This document shows, one piece after another, positions 55,498 through 64,000 of a stretch of 64,000 bases of DNA (position 1 is its first letter; each line of letters opens with the position of its first letter). The stretch is from Schumannella luteola. Its GTDB lineage: Bacteria > Actinomycetota > Actinomycetes > Actinomycetales > Microbacteriaceae. Under the pieces are notes generated by a model. The model had not been told where the DNA came from. It did no database searches and saw only the letters and a program-made list of their open reading frames with translations. The stretch is taken from NCBI RefSeq assembly GCF_013408685.1, contig NZ_JACBZY010000001.1, forward strand, positions 1,674,001 to 1,738,000. Direction: 5' to 3'. A program made the position numbers and the translations under genes.

Positions 55498-57033
55498 GTG
55501 ACCATCTACTCCGTTACTCCCGGCACCCCCGGCGAGTGGGCCGCGCTCGCCGCCGACCGCCTGCTGCTCGTGGTGCGCGCCGACGCCGCGCTCGAGCCCG
55601 CCGCGCTGCTCGGCGAGCTGGCCGGAACCGAGCCGGCGCGGCGCGTGATCGAGGCGCTCACCTCGCGCGGACTCGCCGCGACGCCGTCGTTCGCGCTGCT
55701 CGAGCACCCGGACGGCGAGGGGCCGGCGCGGGTCATCGTGCGCGGCGAGATCACGGTGTCGGGATCGGCGCAGGGTCAGCCCGTCGAGATCGGCGGATCG
55801 GGCGTCGCGACCTGGGTCGAGCGTCTGGTCGACGGCTTCGAGGAGGCGGTCGTCACGACCTCGGCCGTGTCGTCGGGAACCGCCCTGCCGCTCGGTCACG
55901 GTGCGGTCTGGGCGAGCCGGGTCTCGGTGTCGTCGACGGCGAGCTCGCCGATCGCCGCCGGGACGGCGCCGGTCGCCGAGGGCGGCGCCGGTGCGGTCGA
56001 CGACGACTCCGCCTCCGGTGCGGCGGCGTCCGGCGGTATCGCCGCCGACGTCATCCCGGTCGCGGTCGCCCCGCTCGTCGCCGCGGCGCCGCCGGTCGCC
56101 GAGATCGACCTCGCCGATGCCGCCGGGGTCGTGGATGACGCCGCTGGGTCGGACGCGGAGGCCGACGATGCCGACGCCGCTGACGCGGCCGAGCCCGCTG
56201 ACGCGGCCGAGCCCGCTGACGCTCCCGAGGAGCCGGTCGACGCCGAGGCGACGGGGCTCGAGGCGACGGAGCCCGAGGACGACGCCGAGGCCGCCGCCGA
56301 GCCGGAGCCCGCTGACCTCCCCGCCGAGCCCGACACGCTCGTCGAGCAGACGATCATCCCCTCGAGCGACGACGCTCTCGCCGACGAGTCCGCTGTCGAC
56401 CCGGCCGCTCCCGCCGAGGAGCCCGCGGCGCCCGAGTCCGATGCCGATGCCGAGGGCAGCGACTACGACCACCTCTTCGAGGCCACGATCGTGCGGCCGA
56501 TCGAGGACGCCGCCGTGCGTCCGCCGGAGGAGGGCGAGGAGGAGGCCGCGGCGGCCGCCGCAGCCCCGGCCGCGCCCGTCGCCCCTGCCTTCGATCCGGG
56601 CTTCGAGGGCGAGCACGACGGCCAGACGGTGCTGAGCTTCGGCACTCCCGGCCACGAGCGCCCCGCCGAGAGCGAGATCGCCGCGGCGCCCGCGGGGCCG
56701 CAGTTCTGGCTGGTGCTGCCGAGCGGCATCCGCGAGCAGCTGACCCGCGAGACCCTCGTCGGGCGCGCCCCGGCCGGCCGCGTCACCGGCGGCGAGCTGC
56801 CGCGGCTCGTCACGCTCGCCGGCGATCCCGACATCTCGCGCACGCACGTGCGCTTCCAGATCGAGGGTGACACGGTCGTCGTCACCGACCTCAACTCGCG
56901 CAACGGCACCTCGGTCGTGCTGCCGGGCAAGCCCCCGCAGCTGCTGCGCGGCGACGAGCCCGTCGCGGTCATCGCCGGCACCCTGATCGACCTCGGCGGC
57001 GGCAGCGTGATCACCCTGGAGCAGTCCGCCTAG
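55498..57033 (+). CDS. FHA-domain protein with acidic low-complexity middle
   Basis: 511 residues. The first ~150 residues are an unassigned globular region (EWAALAADRLLLVVRADAAL). Residues ~160-355 are Ala/Asp/Glu/Pro-rich and poorly folded, with short tandem repeats of ADAAEP type. The C-terminal FHA domain (about 402-510) has the phosphothreonine-binding residues in LVGRAPAG, DISRTHVRFQIEG and LNSRNGTSV. It probably docks on the phosphorylated kinase encoded next. GTG 55498 has GAGGAG nine bases upstream; the stop shares one base with the kinase start. Confidence 0.88.
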   Translation: MTIYSVTPGTPGEWAALAADRLLLVVRADAALEPAALLGELAGTEPARRVIEALTSRGLAATPSFALLEHPDGEGPARVIVRGEITVSGSAQGQPVEIGGSGVATWVERLVDGFEEAVVTTSAVSSGTALPLGHGAVWASRVSVSSTASSPIAAGTAPVAEGGAGAVDDDSASGAAASGGIAADVIPVAVAPLVAAAPPVAEIDLADAAGVVDDAAGSDAEADDADAADAAEPADAAEPADAPEEPVDAEATGLEATEPEDDAEAAAEPEPADLPAEPDTLVEQTIIPSSDDALADESAVDPAAPAEEPAAPESDADAEGSDYDHLFEATIVRPIEDAAVRPPEEGEEEAAAAAAAPAAPVAPAFDPGFEGEHDGQTVLSFGTPGHERPAESEIAAAPAGPQFWLVLPSGIREQLTRETLVGRAPAGRVTGGELPRLVTLAGDPDISRTHVRFQIEGDTVVVTDLNSRNGTSVVLPGKPPQLLRGDEPVAVIAGTLIDLGGGSVITLEQSA

Positions 57034-58709
57034 TGCGTCGCCCCGCCTCGACTCCGCCGAACCTCCCGGGGTTCGAGTTCGTGAAGCTGCTCGGTTCGGG
57101 CGGCTTCTCGGACGTGTTCCTCTACCAGCAGCACCTCCCGCGGCGTCAGGTCGCGGTCAAGGTGCTGCTCAGCGAGGAGCTCACGGCGGCGTCGCAGCGC
57201 GCGTTCGTCGACGAGGCGAACGTGATGGCGCAGCTCTCGGCGCATCCCTACATCGTCACCATCTACGGTGCCGCCGTCGCCGAGGGCGACAAGCCGTACT
57301 TCGTCATGGAGTACTGCGCCGGGCCGAGCCTGAGCGATCGCTACAAGGCCGAGCGATTCAGTGTGGTGGATGCGCTGCGCACCGGCGTGCGGCTCTCGAG
57401 CGCGATCGCGACGGCGCACGCGGCGGGCATCCTGCACCGCGACATCAAGCCGGCGAACGTGCTGACCAACGACTACGGCTGGCCCGCGCTCACCGACTTC
57501 GGCATCGCGTCGACGCTCGAGGAGCTGCCGGTGCACACGACGACGACCGGCGCGATGCTCGCCGGCGCGGAGAGCACGGGCACCGGCACGGGCAGCCAGT
57601 CGGTGGGGATGAGCGTGCCGTGGTCGCCGCCGGAGATGTTCCTCGACGACCCGCAGCCGGATGTGCGCAGCGACGTGTTCTCGCTCGCGGCGACGATCTG
57701 GACCCTGCTGTCGGGCCGCACGCCGTTCGAGGTGAGCGGACGCCCGAACGGCACCCTCGACCTGATCGGACGCATCGAGCGCGGCCTGATCACCCCGATG
57801 GGGCGCGACGATCTGCCCGTGTCGCTCGTCGCCGTGCTGCAGAAGGGCATGGCCGTGCGGCGCACCGAGCGCTACCAGACGGCCATCGAGTTCGCGCGGG
57901 CGCTGCAGCGCGTCGAGCTCGAGCTCGGCTACGCGCCGACCACGATCGAGGTGCCGCGCGTCGTCGCCGAGCAGGCGGTCGCCCCGAATCCGGATGCCGA
58001 CGAGACGCGGGTGCGCGGCGTCGCGACGGTCGCGGCCCAGCCGGTCGTGGCGCCGGCCCCGCTCGCGCCGCCGTCGACGCCGATCGGCCAGCCGCCGGCG
58101 GCTCCGGTCTCCGATCCGACGCAGCAGCAGGGCTTCCCGAGCACGGCCGCGCACGGGCCTACGGCGCCACCGGCCGCCGACGTCGAGGGCACGATCGTGC
58201 GCCAACGCGGTCCGGTCGTCGACGCGCAGCCCGCGCACGCGGCGTCGGCTCCGGTCGCCGACCCGGCCACGGGTGCCGCGGGCGCCGCCGCGCCGCGGCG
58301 CCGCATCCCGCTCGCCGCGATCATCGCCATCCCCGCCGCCGTGATCGTCGCCGCGGCGGTCGTCGTCGCGCTGGTGGTCGTCGGCCTGCCGAAGGCCGAA
58401 CCCGACCCCACCGCCTCGCCGAAGCCGAGCGGCGGCAGCGCCCTCGGCGGCAACGTCGTCGCGGCCCCGAAGCTGCTCTCGGCCGAGCCGAGCGCCGACG
58501 GCACGAGCGTCACCTTCACCTTCGCGCCCGTCGACGACGCCTCGGCGTACCAGTGGGCGCCCTCGGAGCAGCCCGACGCACGCACCGGCATCGCCGATCC
58601 GGTCGTGCTGCGCACCGGCGTCACCCCGGGCACGCGCGTCTGCGTGCAGATCATCACCGTCGCGAACGGGCGCACCTCGCAGCCCACGGAGGCCTGCTAC
58701 CCGTCATGA
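57033..58709 (+). CDS. Transmembrane Ser/Thr protein kinase
   Basis: 558 residues. The PknB-like kinase domain (about 12-285) has the P-loop LLGSGGFSDVFLY, lysine in VAVKVLLSEE, catalytic HRDIKPANVL and DFGIAS, all intact. An unusually Pro/Ala-rich juxtamembrane region of about 130 residues leads to one helix (about 427-448) and a ~100-residue outer domain with a fibronectin-like pattern (APKLLSAEPSADGTSVTFTF). Signal sensing would happen outside, perhaps through the surface proteins encoded on either side. The stop overlaps the next ATG (58706-58709). Confidence 0.94.
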   Translation: MRRPASTPPNLPGFEFVKLLGSGGFSDVFLYQQHLPRRQVAVKVLLSEELTAASQRAFVDEANVMAQLSAHPYIVTIYGAAVAEGDKPYFVMEYCAGPSLSDRYKAERFSVVDALRTGVRLSSAIATAHAAGILHRDIKPANVLTNDYGWPALTDFGIASTLEELPVHTTTTGAMLAGAESTGTGTGSQSVGMSVPWSPPEMFLDDPQPDVRSDVFSLAATIWTLLSGRTPFEVSGRPNGTLDLIGRIERGLITPMGRDDLPVSLVAVLQKGMAVRRTERYQTAIEFARALQRVELELGYAPTTIEVPRVVAEQAVAPNPDADETRVRGVATVAAQPVVAPAPLAPPSTPIGQPPAAPVSDPTQQQGFPSTAAHGPTAPPAADVEGTIVRQRGPVVDAQPAHAASAPVADPATGAAGAAAPRRRIPLAAIIAIPAAVIVAAAVVVALVVVGLPKAEPDPTASPKPSGGSALGGNVVAAPKLLSAEPSADGTSVTFTFAPVDDASAYQWAPSEQPDARTGIADPVVLRTGVTPGTRVCVQIITVANGRTSQPTEACYPS

Positions 58710-59422
58710 AACCCGTCACGATCGACTTCATCGGCGAGCAGTACCGCGTCGAGCACCCGAACGACTTCACGGTCGGGCGGGATGCCGACCTCACGATCGA
58801 CGACAACCCCTACCTGCACCGGCACTTCCTGCGCATCTACGAGGACTTCGGGCTGTGGTGGCTCGGCAACGTCGGCTCGCTGCTGTCGGCCACCGTGAGC
58901 GATGGGACCGGCCAGGTGCAGGCGTGGCTCGCGCCGGGCGCCAAGCTGCCGATCGTGTTCCAGACGATGCACATCATGTTCAGCGCCGGATCGACGACCT
59001 ACGACTTCACGATCCACACCGACGAGGACTACTTCAACACCTCCACGGCGGCGGCCTCGCAGGGCACCAGCACCACGATCGCGCCCGTGACCCTGACGAC
59101 CAGCCAGCGGCAGCTCATCCTGTCGCTCGCCGAAGGCCTGCTGCGCCAGACCGTGCCGGGGCGCGGTGACATCCCGACCTCGGCGAATGCCGCCCAGCGG
59201 CTCGGCTGGTCGATGACGACCTTCAACCGCAAGCTCGACAACGTGTGCGACAAGCTCGACAAGATCGGCGTGCAGGGGCTGCGCGGGGGAGCGGGCAAGC
59301 TCGCCACCAACCGCCGTGCGCGTCTGGTCGAATACGCCATCGCGAGCCACCTCGTCTCGGTCGAGGATCTGTACCTGCTCGACCTGCCGAAGGACTCCGT
59401 CAAGGGGGCGGATGGGGACTAG
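58706..59422 (+). CDS. FHA domain fused to a C-terminal HTH-like domain
   Basis: 238 residues. The N-terminal FHA-like domain (about 1-105) has FTVGRDADLTIDDNPYLHRHF and LWWLGNVGSLLSA, although it lacks the clear N-G-T loop of classical FHA. The C-terminal part (about 130-238) reads LTTSQRQLILSLAEGLLRQ and ANAAQRLGWSMTTFNRKLDN, resembling LuxR or sigma-region-4 helix-turn-helix, so it may bind DNA. An FHA-HTH design could link kinase output to transcription. It overlaps the kinase stop by ATGA. Confidence 0.75.
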   Translation: MKPVTIDFIGEQYRVEHPNDFTVGRDADLTIDDNPYLHRHFLRIYEDFGLWWLGNVGSLLSATVSDGTGQVQAWLAPGAKLPIVFQTMHIMFSAGSTTYDFTIHTDEDYFNTSTAAASQGTSTTIAPVTLTTSQRQLILSLAEGLLRQTVPGRGDIPTSANAAQRLGWSMTTFNRKLDNVCDKLDKIGVQGLRGGAGKLATNRRARLVEYAIASHLVSVEDLYLLDLPKDSVKGADGD

Positions 59423-59501
59423 TCCCCATTTCAGGGCGGTGGAACCCCCGTGTTACCGTGGCCGCGATCTGAGGCGACTTTTCGTCGCGTGACGGGGTGA
59501 C
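59423..59501 (+). other. Short intergenic region with hairpin
   Basis: 79 bases. GCGAC and GTCGC (about 59473-59488) form a small stem just before the ATG at 59502 and may affect its translation; TACCGT near 59454 is a possible -10. Confidence 0.3.
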
Positions 59502-62500
59502 ATGCTGCGCTTTCTGACCGGCTGGAGCCGTGGACGGAAGGCGATCGCCTCCGGCACGGTCATCGCGCTGGCGGCGGGGGTGCCGCTGACGGCGGCGATC
59601 CTGCACCAGGGATTCCCGGTCAGCGACGTCGACCTCGACAGCCGCGACGTCTGGGTCACGAACGCGCAGGATCAGCTCGGCGGCCGCCTCAACCGGCAGA
59701 TCGAAGAGCTCGACGCCTCGGTGCAGGGCACCAGCCAGTCGATCGACGTGCTGCAGAACGGCCGTCAGATCTTCATGACCAACGAGTCGGCGCACTCGAT
59801 CGAGCGCATCGACCCCGCCTACGCGAGCCTGCAGCAGAAGGCCGAGCTGCCGAAGAAGGCCGAGGTGGCGCTCGGCGGCACGACCCTCGGCATCCTCGAC
59901 CCGAAAGACGGCGCGCTCTGGGCGGTCTCGGTGCGCAACCAGCTCGCCTTCGACCCGACCACCAAGGATCCCGACATCGTGCTCGGCGCCGGAGCGCACG
60001 TCGCGGTGACGCCGGAGGGCGCGGTCGTTGCGACGTCGCCGAAGAAGAACCAGCTGGTCACCATCCCGACGCCGGGCTCGCTGCCCGAGACCGCCGGACT
60101 CGACGTGCCCGCCGAGCACCAGCTCGCCCTCGTCGGCGACACCGCCGTGCTGCTCGACACGAAGGCGAACACGGTCGTCTTCGCGAACGGCACGCGCACG
60201 AAGCTCCCGGTCGAGGGGATGCGCCTTCAGCAGTCGAGCGCGAAGCACGACTACGCACTCGTCGCCGCCTCCGATCGGCTGCTGAAGGTGCCGCTGTCGG
60301 GCGGCGCCGTCGACGAGGTGAAGGCCGACATCCCTGCCGGGAAGAGCGACGCCGGCGTCGCCGCCCCGGTCTGGCTCGACGGCTGCGCCCACGGCGCCTG
60401 GGCCGAGCAGCAGCGCTACCTGCTGGCCTGCGACGGGCAGAAGCCGCAGCTCGCGACGATCGAGCAGAACACGGCCGGCGACCGGCTCGAGTTCCGCGTG
60501 AACCAGCACGTGATCGCGCTCAACAACCTCGACGACGGCAACGCCTGGCTGCTCAACAAGACGCTGCGCATCGTGAACAACTGGGATGAGGTCACCCCGC
60601 CCCAGCAGGAGGAGAGCGACGAGGAGAGTGACGAGAAGTCGACCGTCCAGTCGTTCGAGGACACCCTCGCCGAGCGCACCGAGGTCAACCGCCCGCCGGT
60701 GCTCAACCCCGACAGCTTCGGCGTGCGGGCCGGGCGCACGACCGTGCTGCCCGTGCTCGACAACGACACCGATCCCGACGGCGACGTGCTCGTCATCACC
60801 GACTTCACGCAGATCCCGCAGGAGATCGGCCGGCTCGACCTCATCGACGGCGGCCGTGCGCTGCAGTACACCCCCTCCGCGAACGCCGTCGGCACGGCCT
60901 CGTTCCGCTACACCGCGAGCGATGGACGCGAGAACGGCACCGCCGAGACCACCGGCGACATCCGGGTCGTGCCGCAGGAGCAGAACACGGCGCCGAACGA
61001 GAACCGCCTCTCGTCGACGACCGTCGAGACGGGCCAGAGCGTCGACTACAACGTGCTGCTCAACTGGATCGACCCCGACGGCGACGAGCTGCAGCTGATC
61101 GCGGCGAGCCCGTCGAGCGCCGACCAGGTGCGCTTCACGCCCGACGGCACCATCACCTTCACGCACACCTCGGGCGAGGTCGGCGAGAAGGAGATCGCCT
61201 TCACGGTCAGCGACGGCCGCGCCACGACCGACGGCACGATGAAGGTCAAGGTCGAGCCGGCCGGATCGCAGAAGCCGGTCGGCACCCCCGACTTCGCCGA
61301 GACCTTCGCGGGCGAGACCGCCGTCATCCACCCGCTCGAGAACGACCTCAGCCCCTCGGGCGCGCCGCTGCGCCTGCTCGGCGTGCAGGACCAGCCCGCC
61401 GGCGCGACCGTCACTCCGAACCTCGACAAGGGCACGATCGACGTCACCTCCAACCAGGTCGGCGCCGTCTACTTCGAGTACGCGCTGGGCGCCGGGGCGC
61501 AGACCTCGGTCGGACTGGTGCGCGTCGACTTCCAGAAGAAGCCGAACGACGCGCCGCCGCCGGTGCCGGTGAAGGATGTCGCCTATCTGCGCGAGGGTCA
61601 GACGACGACCGTCAGCGTGCTCGACAACGACGTCTCGCCGAGCGGCGACGTGCTCGCCGTGCAGACGATCGACACCTCGGCGACCGACCCGGCGGTCAAG
61701 GTCGAGCTGCTCAACAGCACGGTCGTGCGGGTGAGCGCCTCGGCCGCGCTGACCGAGCAGACCCAGTTCACCTACGTCGTCTCCGACGGCCTCAACACCG
61801 CGGTCGCGGGCGTCACCGTCGTGCCGGTCTCGGCCACGGTCACCCGCCAGCCCCCGATCGCCGTCGACGACCAGGTGACGGTGCGCGCCGGCGACATCTC
61901 CACCGTGCACGTGCTGAAGAACGACCGGCACCCCGACGGGGCGGCGATGAAGCTCGACCCGCAGCTGACGGATGTGCGCGGCGCCGGCAAGGGGCTCGCC
62001 TTCGTGCAGGGCGACACGGTGCGCTACCAGGCGCCGAAGGAGGCCGGCTCGTACACGGTCACGTACCGGGTGCGCGACCAGTACGGCGAGAGCGCCACCG
62101 CGAACGTCGTGTTCAACGTGCAGCCGCGCGACGACAAGAACGACCGCGCCCCCGAGCCGAGCCCGCTCACCGCCCGCGTGTTCGCCGGCGCCCAGGTGCG
62201 CATCGACGTTCCGCTCGACGGCATCGACCCCGATGGCGACTCCGTCACACTGCAGGGCTACACGAGCGCGCCCCAGCTCGGCCGCATCACCGCGGATGCG
62301 AGCGACCACTTCGTCTACGAGGCCTACGCCACCGGCGCGGGCACCGACACCTTCCGCTACGCCGTCGCCGACACGCTCGGCAAGACCTCCGTCGGCGAGA
62401 TCCGGATCGCCGTCATCCCGCGCGCCGACACCGCTCTGCAGCCGAACGCGGTCGACGACCAGGTCGAGGTGCGCCCGGGCAAGACCGTGTCGGTGCAGCC

Positions 62501-64000
62501 GCTCGCCAACGACTCCGACCCGAACGGCTACACGCTCACCCTCGATCCGAAGCTCACCGAGGTCGACAAGGGCCTGACCGCCAAGGTCGATGCGAAGGAG
62601 CGCAAGGTCGTCATCAAGGCCCCCGACAAGCCGGGCGCCTTCAACGTGCGCTACCGCGTCTCGAACGGCAACGGCGGCGAGAACCAGGCCTTCATCATCG
62701 TCAAGGTGTCGCGGGACGCGCCCATCCAGCTGCCGACCGCCGCCGACTTCTACGTGCAGCCCGCCGACATGGGCAAGAAGTCGAGCGTGACGGTCGACGT
62801 CGGCAAGCTCATCGACAACCCGAACGGGCTCGACCGCGACCTGGAGGTCGCTCTCAGCGGACCGTCCGCCGGCCTGGGATCGGTGCAGGGCCGCTCGCAG
62901 AAGATCGAGCTGACTCCGCAGGATCGCCGCACCGCCGTCGCGTACACCGTCACCGATCCGGACGACGATCAGCTCACGGCCACCGCCTTCATCGTCGTGC
63001 CGGCCAAGACCGACTCGGGCTACGCCCCGCCGCCGTACCTCGACCCGAAGCTCCCGGTGCCGCAGGTGGTGCCGCAGAACGGCGAGCAGGAGTGGAAGCT
63101 CGACGACATCCTCATCGTCCCCTCGGGTCGTCCGGCGATCCTCACGGATGCGTCGCTCGTCAGCGCCAACCACAGCGACGGCACGGCGCTCGTCGTCGAC
63201 AAGAAGACGATCCGCTTCGGCGCCGAGAAGGACTTCCGCGGCGCGACCGCGCTCGTCTTCCAGGTGACCGACGGCGACTCGAAAGACGACAAGACCGGGC
63301 ACACGGCGCTGATCACCCTGCCGATCGTCGTCGGCAAAGACGACCACAGCGACGAGGCGCCGCGCTTCACCTCCTTCACGCTGCCGATCGAGGCCGGCGA
63401 GGCGGCGACCACCGTCGATCTGCGGGCCTCGACCGCGCATCCCAACCGCAGTGTCATCTCGCAGGTGCAGTACTCGGGGCTGAAGGGGGTCGTGCCGCGC
63501 TTGAACGCCTCGCTGAGCGGCGCGAACCTGCAGGTCAGCGCCGATCAGGGCACCAAGGTCGGCACGACGATGGATCTGACCTTCGACCTGAAATACCTCG
63601 ACTACACGGTCCCGGCGACGATCCATGTCGTGACCGTGCCCTCGACCCGGCCGCGGGCGCAGGCGATCACCGACGAGGTGAAGTCGCAGCGCGGCAAGTC
63701 GGTCAGCGTGGATGTGCTCGCCAACGACTACAACCCCTTCCGCGATCAGGGCAAGCCGCTCACGATCACGGGCGCGACGGTCGACGATCCCTCGACGGGC
63801 GCGTCGGCGACGAGCAGTCCCGGCGGAGCGGTGTCGGTGTCGGCCGGACCGAGCTTCATCGGCATCGTCAGCGTGACCTACACGGTGCGGGATGCGACCG
63901 ATGACGCCAGCCGCGACGTCAGCGGCCGACTGCTCGTCAACGTGCGGGACCGGCCGGATCAGATGGCGGCGCCGCAGATCGTCAGCGAGGGCGACAAGCA
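59502..64000 (+). CDS. Giant multi-domain Ig/cadherin-like surface protein, copy 2 (3' cut)
   Basis: At least 1499 residues; the frame is open to the last base, so the end lies outside. It starts MLRFLTGWSRGRKAIASG with a hydrophobic segment (about 14-35), then SDVDLDSRDVWVTN and LGGRLNRQIEEL as in copy 1, and the same order of modules, beginning with NRPPVLNPDSFGVRAGRTTV near residue 394 (397 in copy 1). The last visible part (DDASRDVSGRLLVNVRDRPD) aligns with the end of the last Ig-like module of copy 1. The two proteins differ at most surface positions, so the duplication is old. Both probably belong to one envelope-spanning system with the kinase and phosphatase between them. Confidence 0.88.
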   Translation, partial: MLRFLTGWSRGRKAIASGTVIALAAGVPLTAAILHQGFPVSDVDLDSRDVWVTNAQDQLGGRLNRQIEELDASVQGTSQSIDVLQNGRQIFMTNESAHSIERIDPAYASLQQKAELPKKAEVALGGTTLGILDPKDGALWAVSVRNQLAFDPTTKDPDIVLGAGAHVAVTPEGAVVATSPKKNQLVTIPTPGSLPETAGLDVPAEHQLALVGDTAVLLDTKANTVVFANGTRTKLPVEGMRLQQSSAKHDYALVAASDRLLKVPLSGGAVDEVKADIPAGKSDAGVAAPVWLDGCAHGAWAEQQRYLLACDGQKPQLATIEQNTAGDRLEFRVNQHVIALNNLDDGNAWLLNKTLRIVNNWDEVTPPQQEESDEESDEKSTVQSFEDTLAERTEVNRPPVLNPDSFGVRAGRTTVLPVLDNDTDPDGDVLVITDFTQIPQEIGRLDLIDGGRALQYTPSANAVGTASFRYTASDGRENGTAETTGDIRVVPQEQNTAPNENRLSSTTVETGQSVDYNVLLNWIDPDGDELQLIAASPSSADQVRFTPDGTITFTHTSGEVGEKEIAFTVSDGRATTDGTMKVKVEPAGSQKPVGTPDFAETFAGETAVIHPLENDLSPSGAPLRLLGVQDQPAGATVTPNLDKGTIDVTSNQVGAVYFEYALGAGAQTSVGLVRVDFQKKPNDAPPPVPVKDVAYLREGQTTTVSVLDNDVSPSGDVLAVQTIDTSATDPAVKVELLNSTVVRVSASAALTEQTQFTYVVSDGLNTAVAGVTVVPVSATVTRQPPIAVDDQVTVRAGDISTVHVLKNDRHPDGAAMKLDPQLTDVRGAGKGLAFVQGDTVRYQAPKEAGSYTVTYRVRDQYGESATANVVFNVQPRDDKNDRAPEPSPLTARVFAGAQVRIDVPLDGIDPDGDSVTLQGYTSAPQLGRITADASDHFVYEAYATGAGTDTFRYAVADTLGKTSVGEIRIAVIPRADTALQPNAVDDQVEVRPGKTVSVQPLANDSDPNGYTLTLDPKLTEVDKGLTAKVDAKERKVVIKAPDKPGAFNVRYRVSNGNGGENQAFIIVKVSRDAPIQLPTAADFYVQPADMGKKSSVTVDVGKLIDNPNGLDRDLEVALSGPSAGLGSVQGRSQKIELTPQDRRTAVAYTVTDPDDDQLTATAFIVVPAKTDSGYAPPPYLDPKLPVPQVVPQNGEQEWKLDDILIVPSGRPAILTDASLVSANHSDGTALVVDKKTIRFGAEKDFRGATALVFQVTDGDSKDDKTGHTALITLPIVVGKDDHSDEAPRFTSFTLPIEAGEAATTVDLRASTAHPNRSVISQVQYSGLKGVVPRLNASLSGANLQVSADQGTKVGTTMDLTFDLKYLDYTVPATIHVVTVPSTRPRAQAITDEVKSQRGKSVSVDVLANDYNPFRDQGKPLTITGATVDDPSTGASATSSPGGAVSVSAGPSFIGIVSVTYTVRDATDDASRDVSGRLLVNVRDRPDQMAAPQIVSEGDK

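Noticed and set aside
59400-63626. A 1408-codon open frame on the minus strand opposite the second giant gene
   Set aside because: Same GC-driven artefact; the plus-strand paralogue explains the region.

Overview
The window is GC-rich, densely coded actinobacterial chromosome. Its codon use, many GTG starts, 16S sequence, tRNA-free 16S-23S spacer and gene content point to Microbacteriaceae; the genus cannot be fixed by eye. There are no insertion sequences, prophage genes or CRISPR arrays. One complete rRNA operon (16S-23S-5S), tRNA-Gln(CTG) and tRNA-Glu(CTC) are present.

Region 1 (1-8212) is a one-direction cluster: a secreted phosphate-binding-protein-like protein cut by the window edge, a second secreted PBP-like protein, a WxL-domain surface protein, a DUF916-type WxL partner, a Gly/Ser-rich anchored protein, a sortase-fold protein whose catalytic residues appear to be lost, and a PstB-type ATPase with a long Pro/Ala-rich N-terminus. 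The last four genes are tightly packed, several with ATGA overlaps. It looks like a cell-surface machine combining phosphate-transporter parts with WxL wall-attachment parts.

Region 2 (8422-19334) holds a FAH-family hydrolase, an MFS transporter, a DUF1963-like lipoprotein, gltX, then the rRNA operon with its boxA-like sequences, processing stem and terminator, and a small membrane protein.

Region 3 (19433-24371) has a cytochrome b561-like protein, then deoC with two aldehyde dehydrogenase-family genes (one complete with a Lys/Ala tail, one lacking the catalytic half), a large inverted repeat and tRNA-Gln.

Region 4 (24485-29062) is an iron-siderophore uptake locus: AraC regulator, near-consensus DtxR/IdeR box, binding lipoprotein and a fused double permease, without a visible ATPase.

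Region 5 (29090-35560) is mixed housekeeping and accessory genes, ending in a DUF1778-GNAT toxin-antitoxin pair behind a perfect inverted repeat.

Region 6 (35625-45885) is a carbohydrate-use island: three overlapping intracellular glycosidase genes on the minus strand, divergent from a sugar ABC transporter (binding protein and two permeases) and a LacI regulator. The shared promoter region carries three TTGCAA palindromes.

Region 7 (45946-49202) holds a hydrolase, tRNA-Glu, a UPF0114 membrane protein and a TerC-family protein with a long structured leader.

Region 8 (49300-64000) contains two paralogous giant surface proteins built of repeated Ig/cadherin-like modules. They flank a PP2C phosphatase, an FHA protein, a transmembrane Ser/Thr kinase and an FHA-HTH protein, suggesting phospho-signalling tied to a cell-envelope structure. 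The second giant gene runs off the window.

Many genes start 6-8 bases after a TANNNT -10 box with no ribosome-binding site, suggesting widespread leaderless transcripts; I used this to choose several starts.
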